Below the pieces are notes generated by a model that did no database searches, was not told where the DNA came from, and saw only the letters and a list, made by a program, of their open reading frames with translations. A stretch of DNA of 64,000 nucleotides from Oryzias latipes (Eukaryota > Chordata > Actinopteri > Beloniformes > Adrianichthyidae): the NCBI RefSeq assembly GCF_002234675.1, contig NC_019868.2, positions 18,942,743 through 19,006,742 of the forward strand, in the 5' to 3' direction. Below, piece after piece: positions 56,901 to 64,000 of the stretch. The translations under genes were made by a program, and so were the position numbers. Position 1 is the stretch's first letter; every line of letters begins with the position of its first letter.

Positions 56901-59900
56901 TCCTTAGGTGACCTTTAGCTCTTTGGTTGAAGTAGATTTTTGTTTTAATTCAAGAAAAAAATGAAATCAAATTTAAGACGACAAGACAAAGTTTTCACTT
57001 GATTCTGGTTTGAATGCTTTCTTAGGACCTTTTAGACACATTGATTAACTGGAGTTGTTGATGCTATGAATGACTCAGCAAGTTATGGTTAAAAATACCA
57101 ACGTTTTTCACACATTGGTTTAGAATTGAATTCTTTTTCTAGTCTATACATAGTAATATAAAAAACTTATGTGTTTACTTATGTTTTCTGTACTATCTTC
57201 TAACATTTGGTACTAAAAAGCATGTAATACTCAGAAAACAAACTAGAATACTACGGTACCACATTTCTGTGTCTTGATTCAAAATTTAGGGATGTCTTTC
57301 ACAATCAGTTTTAACTGGCCTTAAAACGCTCAGTGTGTCTTTTTTTAAACCTAAAATAACCAATTTCTTCTCTCGTGTATCAGCTGACATGTTTTCTGAA
57401 TAATTACAACATATTTTAGGGAGCCATGTCACATTGATGTAGATAAATGAATAAAAATTGATGTTCTAGAATTTGAAAAAAGCAGCATTTCTGTTTTAAA
57501 AACATTGATTTTGACACTGCCGTGTACAATCAGGGTTCAACAGCAGGAAATTGAGATAAAATAGAAAAAAGATCTCAAAATGACAAAATGATTTCCTATA
57601 AATAAGCCTATTTTGAAATAATAATATATGATCTTATAGGTTTCACAGTTTCATGCCATGTCTATATGGCTCAACAGTCGTAGCAATAGTTTTTAAAGGC
57701 TGGAACTCAAAATTTCAACTCGTCCAAAGTGTGTTTTGGTTTTAGTTGATGCACTGAAATTGAATAAGATGATCAAATATGAAAACTTCTTCATGATTCT
57801 GTATCAACTGTTACACTTCATGTATTTAGTTGCTCTTTTTTGATACTTAAGTTTCCCTGAAACTGTACATTTCAGAGTTCCGTGAAAACTTTTTCTGTTT
57901 GTACTTAAAGCCCTTGAAGCCCCTTCCACTTTACATAACAGAACTACTCTCCAGTATTTACTAGGAGGCCGCTATTCTCGATAGAAGACCAAACCATATT
58001 CTATACCGGAAAACCGAATCATGGGGAAAGTGAATCACTTACTGTGTAAGCTTACTTTGAAAGCGTCAAACGATTGTGCTAAATTAAGAAGGATTTGGTA
58101 TTTGTTGTTTTATTACACTTGATGATAACACCATAAGCCATAACCCAAATGAAACTGGTTTTTCATAGTTACTTGCTTATTAAAACACATAGAAGGATAT
58201 GAACCAAATTTTTAGTTTTCTCTTGTTTTGTAATAAACAAGTCATATGTCAAACTGCAACAAACCCCAGAAATAGAAGTTTCAGATCGGATCATGGGGAA
58301 AGTGAATTGATGCATCCTTGATATTTACCTGATGTGGTCAGCTCTTATTCATTTACGTTTTTATCTGCCTCTTGTATATTTAATTCCACTTTGTATTTTT
58401 ATGCTGTCATTTTTGATTGTTCTTAATTGGCTCATTGAATGTTCTCTTTTTCATCTCTTTTTATTGTAAAGCACTTTGATTCTCTGATGTTGTAAAGGCC
58501 TATATAAATAAAGATCATTCATTCAAGATCATAAATTCTGAATATCATCCCTTCCATTTCTCAGAAGTTATGTGTAAATCCTTTGCAGTTTTTATTTTGA
58601 CTCTAAACGGCTTGACGGTGCTGGTTGCGCTTTCTGGAGTCGACAGGATTGCAGGCACCGGCTTGTCCCAGCACTCCAGTCATCAAGACATTCAACCGGT
58701 TTTAGTTTCAGTAATTTAGTGAGAAATGCAATGATCATCTGACATTCTACTGCGCAACAGCAGTCAATAGTGATGCGCTTAATGTTTTTTTCCTCCTTTC
58801 ATGTGTTTTCCTGTTTGTCATCGATAAGTCATGGTGCCAAAGTGGATTGCACTGATTAATCACAGCACAAAATAGATATTTCAAAAGACCGGATGACACG
58901 TTTTTGCTGCCTTAGACATTTTCAACGGTCAGCTGATGAGAGCCGACGAGGAACATCGTCAAAGCGGAAGTGGTGGTACAATGGACCGAGCTGATTGTAA
59001 CTCTCTCCTGGACGGCGGAATGAAAAGATGGCAGCTTCCGCCATGAAGGAAATGGAAGTCCATGAAGCAGCCTCCCTTCCTGTCTCCATCTGCTGTCTAG
59101 GACGGCAGATATTACAAACTCATATTGGAAGGGAATTCTCCGCCACAATAAACACAAAAGACTGAGTATCCTGACACCATCTGCTTTTGCTTTGCCTTTC
59201 AATGGAAGACATTTTTGTGGTATTAAGCTTTTTTGTTGTTGTTGTTGAAACAGCCCGAGGTATTTTGCGTTCAGAATTTTCAGCCTCTTAATTCGCCTAT
59301 TCTGACCCCCCCACCCCAAAAAAAGACAAAAGAAAAGTCGAACAATCTTTAGCAGAACTGTAGAAGAATAAATGTCTCATCGGATCATAAAAATGTGGGG
59401 TTGGCTTTAATGTCATCCACTGATTCATGGTCCTATTGCTTGAGACTTATATTACAGTACAAATGAGCGGTTTGGATGAGCCGGAGCTTAAAGAAAAGCA
59501 TTCATGTTAAATCTTTTCTAAACCATTTGGCTTGTCAGTATTTACAGTGCCAGGAAGTTGAAAGGCAGGAGTTGCTCTAACCTTTTACTAATCCCCGTGG
59601 CATTGTGTGCTGTTGAAGCAAGAATAGAATTACTTTAAGCCCTTTGATGAACCTGAACGGGGTGGCCCTTTGTGTCAGAGCAACGCTCCCTGTTGCTTTT
59701 TGGGTAAACAGTCCTTTATGTCCCAACGCCCTGCAAACCACACATTTGGGTTGATTGCGAAATCCTAGGAAACAGTTGCCACGTCAACACACCTCACCTG
59801 CATGAGGGCTTCCTGACTGTGGTGCTAACCATACTGGATAGACCAGTTAAGCATACACAACATCAGGTTTTTGAATATATGTTGGCAAATACATGGCAAC

Positions 59901-62900
59901 GCTTTATGTAAGCCTTTGGCCACATTTGAAACACACAAAACACACTTAGTTTGGGAAAAATACACTTTTAAAAAGGTTTCTTCCCCATTTTTTTTTCTCC
60001 CGCTCCAGGTTCCTCTGGGATTTTTAGGTCCAAGTACAGAGTTTGAAAGCTTTAAGTCAGCTGTCTTTAGTAAATAGCATGAGCTCATCCCCGCCAAAGA
60101 AAGGATGTTAATGTGCTGGAAGTCATTGGCTAATTAGTGTTGGATGGTTTCTAAAAAGAAAAACGTTGCTTAATGGCAGGGCGAACACCAGCAGTAAAAT
60201 TGCTGTTTTAATAGCAGCTATTGTGATTTCATTCATGTTAATAACTGACGTCAGTCCCTCCTAAAAACAACTTTAGTGTGTCTTTTTAGCGTTAACACGA
60301 AAACATGCCACAAAAGCATTTTCATTGCGATGTTTTAACCTTCTGCTTTTTTTTGTCCACAGTTTCCATTCTATGCTGCTTCTTCATTCTCTTTCTATTC
60401 CTGTCGGAGCTGACGGGATTTATAGCCACTGAGATGTAGGTATCACACCACCCACCTGAACTCCAACCTTCACACAAGCTGAAAACACACCAGGACTTAA
60501 TAATGGTTATGAACGCTGTCTTCACTATGTACTCTGCCCAAACCAATGAAAAGGCAGACTTCTCCTCACAGGAAATTGGCTTTTTGTGTGCGTCAGCCTG
60601 TTGGCAGACTGTAATAAGAAGATGACATGAGAAGGGTTTGACAGGAAGGAAATTGCATTGGCGGAGACGCACAAAGACACTTTTTTATTTTTTGCTATTT
60701 TTATCATAATTCCTTGTATATTAAAACAGTGAAGGTGCCATGCAGGTCCAAAATATTTTAATTTCTGAATATCCCAACCTGTTCTTGTCTATCTTTTTGT
60801 TGCAGTGTAAATGAACTGTATGTGGATGACCCTGATAAAGACAGTGGGGGGAAGATAGATGTGAGTTTAAACATCAGTTTGCCAAACTTACACTGTGATT
60901 GTGAGTATACACACAACTCTCTTTGTTTACTTTCTCTTTTACAGTAAATTTGAATTATTTGTTAAGTAAATGTTCTGCTTTAAATATTTCTTTGAAAGAC
61001 CTACTCCAATGAAAATTGGGTTTTTAATGTTTTTAACAAGCTTCTTGTTCATGATGCACAACATATATCAAGACAATGTAACTTCAAATTGTGTTTCTGA
61101 GTATTCCTTTATTCAAATTGTTGTGAATCAGGCACAACTGTGATGTCCAAACGACAATCAGCGGCTCTGCTCCTTCTAAAGCATCTACTTGCAGACAAAT
61201 ATCCCTGAATATCTTTGTTTGTCTCGTCCGAGCTGGCATCAGGCTCTAAACTGTACGACTGGATAGCTCCGATATTACTCGCCATTTTTGTTGCACCATT
61301 GATGTTAGGTTAGGGTTGTGAGGGGCTGTAAGTTGGCGGGAGAGAGTGTAAACTAAGGGATGATGGGAAGTGTGGGCAAACTTACACCACGCCAGCGGTC
61401 CCACTCATTAGACAGGTGAATTCTAATGAAATACTGCCGCATTGCAAAATATGTCCTTGAAAACGACAGTTTTTTTTGGTTTGTTTTGTTATTTTGGCTA
61501 AAAACAACATACCGATAATCATAATTATAAGACTACTGGGAATGCTTTGAAAATAGATCAAAAGATAATGGGAGTGGGACTTTAAATGGTTATGTTTTCC
61601 AGAACTTTAATAATTTTACACGTTCAACAAGTAGTAAAACAATCTTAAATCAATGCAACTATTGCATGATTGAGGTTCTCTTTTTTTTTTTTCCCCAGAG
61701 CAAAATGATTCCAGAAACAACAAAAATGAAAAGATCCAAAAAGTGTTGTGGCACATACATATATGTATAAATATGGCAAAATATAGTTTACTCTTAAATG
61801 ATTTTGACTTGTGATGAAATATTTGGCGCTCAAAGTCAGGTATGTTCTGGAGAACTCCAGTCCAGTGACGGCTCCAACCCGTTTTGCAGCATTGCTGAGA
61901 TCCAGATTTTTCTCGTTGGCTCTGCTGTCAAAGAGGTGTGCAGGCAGGTTGAAGCGAGCCAGAGCGTGGAGCAGTCGAGGCTAATTTCCTCCTCATGACT
62001 CCTTTCAGAAAGTATGCCCATTGACGAATCCCACACACAAACAGTGTCAGAGCTGTGGTGGTGCAGCAAACACACACTCATTCCTCAAACGTTCCCCAAA
62101 AATGGCAAAGCTAACAAAGCTCGTGTGAAAATTGAAGCCAGGTTTTCCGTATGGAGGCTCTGGGAGGCGAGCCCACAGCTGCGAGCCATGTGTTTTGATG
62201 AGCTCACTCCAAGCCTGCCTTTTCCAAATAAAGGTCTTGATGACTTTATGGATTGTGGCTTTGTTGTTTTGAAGTGCCTGAGATGTGGGGTCGTGTGAAG
62301 TGACGGCTGGTTTAAACAGAAAAGTGGCTGCGTGCAACGTGCAGAAACGGCTCTGCCTGTTTCCCACAGCGAGTTCGTGTTCCTCCGTTTTCTTTTCCAG
62401 GCCTCCGAGCAGGTCGTCATCCGTTCCAAATTTACTTGCAGAGAAGAAACCGTTTCATCACGGAAAGCCTGGCACGTCTTTTCATTATTTATCTCTGCTG
62501 CTTTTCCAGAGTTAAACACCGTCTCCCTCCGCTGACCTTTACGGTTTTGCCTCGGCTTGATTTGTGACTTCATGGAAAAACACGGGCGCATGTAATAGCT
62601 TATAACAACCCCCCACCTCACCCCACCACCTCCCCATCCCGATCCCGATCCTCTTTCTATCATCCTGCTCCCAGTCGGCGTCTTTACGTTTGAGTATTTC
62701 TAGATGTGGACAGGTGGAGTTGGAGTAGCAAACTGGAATGTCAAAGGTCAGAAAGGCAGCATGTCGAGGTTTTGTAGCACAGGCGGGAGTGCGCATACCT
62801 CTCTGAAATAGGCCACAGCCACTTTGCCAACACAGCAGCCTACAGGATGGAAGGGGGAGTGGAAAACCACACACACTAACGCAGGTTTCCTTTGGGTCAT

Positions 62901-63669
62901 TCTATGCCAGGGGCGTCTTGAATGTGCGCCCTAATGTTTTCTTTTTTGCCTAATAAAATGTGCTAAAGTAGTTTAGAGTCAGACAATGTTGTCCCAATAT
63001 CAGACTTTTTTGACTATTAGTCAATTGGAAATGAAGATTTAGCAGCAAAAACAAATATAAAGTTGTTTTCTGTTTTATTAAAGCTTCCTAGTATCAAAAA
63101 ACTTAAATTAAAGCATGAAATTTAAGGCCATTGTTTTTTTTAAGTATATTTTTAACCCTTTAACACCTGAAATGTTGCTTGTTACACCTAAATAACATAT
63201 GGTTCTTGACCTACCGTTACTCTTCAACCGTTTACACAATCAATTGGCTGATTTTGACACAGAGAAAAGCAGCTTTTCATGTCGGTTCTGCACCGATATG
63301 CAACTCATTACTAAGGCAAAGAGTTGTAGAGCAGCATAAATCTGCTGATTCTGCGCCTCAGAATCTACTGGAATTACGTTAATTGCATAAATATTGTTGA
63401 GTTAGAGTAGTTGGAAAAATGTAAACATTGGAGCTAAAGCTCTGGTGTTAAAGCAAATGACAACGTATCATTTTACCTTTTCACAATCACAAGTCCAAAG
63501 TTTGAACTGTGTGTTGACCTGATCTCTCCTCTCTGTGTTTTGAGTGGTGGGTCTGGACATTCAGGATGAAATGGGCCGCCATGAAGTCGGCCACATCGAC
63601 AACTCCATGAAGATTCCCATCAATCAAGGCGAGGGCTGTCGGTTTGAAGGAAAATTCACTATCAATAAG
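50926..63669 (+). CDS. ergic1: ergic1, ER-Golgi intermediate compartment protein 1 (5' part)
   Basis: Five coding exons (375 nt, 125 residues) are inside the window; the human protein has 290 residues, so the gene continues to the right. All splice sites are GT/AG and in phase. The cytoplasmic N-terminus MPFDVRRLDIYRKVPKDLTQ is followed by a transmembrane segment at about residues 27-47 (SILCCFFILFLFLSELTGF). Then comes the luminal start with VNELYVDDPDKDSGGKID, NISLPNLHCDLVGLDIQDEM and GRHEVGHIDNSMKIPIN. The family (Erv46/Erv41 type) cycles between ER and cis-Golgi with ERGIC2 and ERGIC3 as a cargo receptor complex. NISL is a possible glycosylation site. The start is fixed by the conserved MPFD.RR.DIYRK. 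Confidence 0.96.
50946..56267. other. ergic1 intron 1
   Basis: A 5.3 kb intron with GT/AG ends. It contains a (TG)n/(CG)n tract at about 55248-55277 and a C-run at 56243-56253 just before the acceptor. No other gene is recognised within it. Confidence 0.7.
56268..56329 (+). CDS. ergic1: ergic1 exon 2
   Basis: Residues 7-27, RLDIYRKVPKDLTQPTYTGA. The acceptor is CTCTCAG after a pyrimidine tract; the donor is GTGAGT. Confidence 0.95.
56506..56529. repeat. C24 homopolymer run
   Basis: Twenty-four consecutive C bases, an unusually long C-run. Length is likely variable or uncertain in assembly. Confidence 0.9.
58425..58527 (+). repeat. LINE-type 3' tail remnant
   Basis: GTAAAGCACTTTGATTCTC, TATATAAATAAAGATCATTC and a CATTC repeat follow the usual order of L2/RTE-like 3' ends in fish. 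Only the tail remains. Confidence 0.6.
60363..60435 (+). CDS. ergic1: ergic1 exon 3, transmembrane segment
   Basis: Residues 28-51, SILCCFFILFLFLSELTGF then IATE. It carries almost the whole first membrane span. The donor is GTAGGT. Confidence 0.95.
60806..60900 (+). CDS. ergic1: ergic1 exon 4
   Basis: Residues 52-83, VNELYVDDPDKDSGGKIDVS then LNISLPNLHCD. The acceptor is TTGCAG, the donor GTGAGT; it ends in phase 1. Confidence 0.96.
60995..61583. mobile_element. MITE-like element in ergic1 intron 4
   Basis: The left end AAAGACCTACTCCAATGAAA and the right end (inverted) AAAGTCCCACTCCCATTATC share an imperfect terminal inverted repeat. The phrase CACTCCAATGAAAATTGGGTTTTT is repeated in many fish genomes. 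It is about 589 bp long and has no transposase frame. Confidence 0.55.
61584..63544. other. ergic1 intron 4, distal part
   Basis: GC-richer sequence at about 61830-62900 contains several chance frames on both strands, the longest 192 codons on the minus strand, with no recognisable content. Confidence 0.5.
63545..63669 (+). CDS. ergic1: ergic1 exon 5 (last in window)
   Basis: Residues 84-125, VGLDIQDEMGRHEVGHIDNS then MKIPINQGEGCRFEGKFTIN and K. It ends in phase 0 before GTACGC. The human protein continues VPGNFHVSTH, which should begin the next exon to the right of the window. Confidence 0.96.
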
Positions 63670-64000
63670 GTACGCTTTTGATCCCTCTGACTAGAGGAAT
63701 GAAAAGGCCGCTCTGTGTGCAGAGGATGGAAATGCAGATAGCACTCTTCATCTGGAACTCAGTGGAGTAAAATGTTATAAATTAAGTTGTGCTAAATTGA
63801 AGAGCTCAGGGATTCAATTACCTCCTTGTGTGAGCTCTGTGGACCTTTGTTTGCTGCATGACTTGTGCGTCAGTCTTTCCGTTTCCTCTAAAATGATTAA
63901 CCCAGAGAGTAGAGATTTAACACCCTTCTCTGGCAGAGAGTTGGGGAAAAAATCAAGTGGACGAACAAGCCCAGTTACATCTGGCTTTTGGTTAACCGAA

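Larger units (their letters stand above)
56330..60362. other. ergic1 intron 2
   Basis: A 4.0 kb intron. It holds a C24 run (56506-56529), a pair of identical 18-mers (58018-58035 and 58290-58307) and a LINE-type 3' tail (58425-58527). No exon is seen inside. Confidence 0.7.

Noticed and set aside
62085-62663. 192-codon minus-strand frame in ergic1 intron 4
   Set aside because: No recognisable motif; the residue mix follows base composition and it overlaps other chance frames on both strands.

Overview
This is vertebrate nuclear DNA, almost certainly from a teleost fish. It carries split genes with GT/AG introns, AT-rich intergenic sequence, and a dense mix of typically teleost repeats (Tx1-type L1, L2, hAT, a Harbinger-like MITE, tail-type SINE-like repeats). 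The three recognisable genes, neurl1b, dusp1 and ergic1, are in the same order as NEURL1B-DUSP1-ERGIC1 on human 5q35. The species cannot be fixed from the sequence alone.

Layout. Positions 1-6.4 kb are a graveyard of mobile elements: a hAT relic, a non-LTR retrotransposon whose reading frame was split by that hAT and then partly inverted, an L1 nested in the hAT, an L1 ORF1 piece, a second hAT transposase relic and a second L1 piece. At 6.5-7.6 kb there is a compact two-exon gene with a TATA-like box and poly(A) signal that I do not recognise. At 8.7-10.0 kb lies a nine-copy, 138-140 bp minisatellite with internal dimer structure. neurl1b (E3 ubiquitin ligase, two NHR domains and a RING) runs on the minus strand from 20.2 to 10.96 kb in six exons. 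All splice phases agree and give a 572-residue protein.

From 20.5 to 44 kb there is no recognised complete gene. This stretch holds L2 copies, MITEs, a non-LTR C-terminal remnant with a 129 bp (TA)n tail, several perfect hairpins and a few unassigned exon-like ORFs. Its most interesting item is at 38.0-38.25 kb on the minus strand: a CpG-rich promoter-like block followed by an exon that starts Met-Gly and ends in phase 1. It is splice-compatible with neurl1b exon 2, so it is a candidate distal alternative first exon.

dusp1 (nuclear MAP-kinase phosphatase, 361 residues, four exons) lies on the minus strand at 47.0-45.0 kb, with a TATA box and two CRE-like sites upstream. Divergently on the plus strand, ergic1 (ER-Golgi cargo-cycling membrane protein) starts at 50.9 kb behind a perfect CRE palindrome. 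Its first five coding exons (125 residues) are present, and the gene runs off the right edge.

The three genes do not form an operon-like unit. They share only a conserved neighbourhood: Notch-ligand ubiquitination (neurl1b), MAPK shut-off (dusp1) and early secretory traffic (ergic1).
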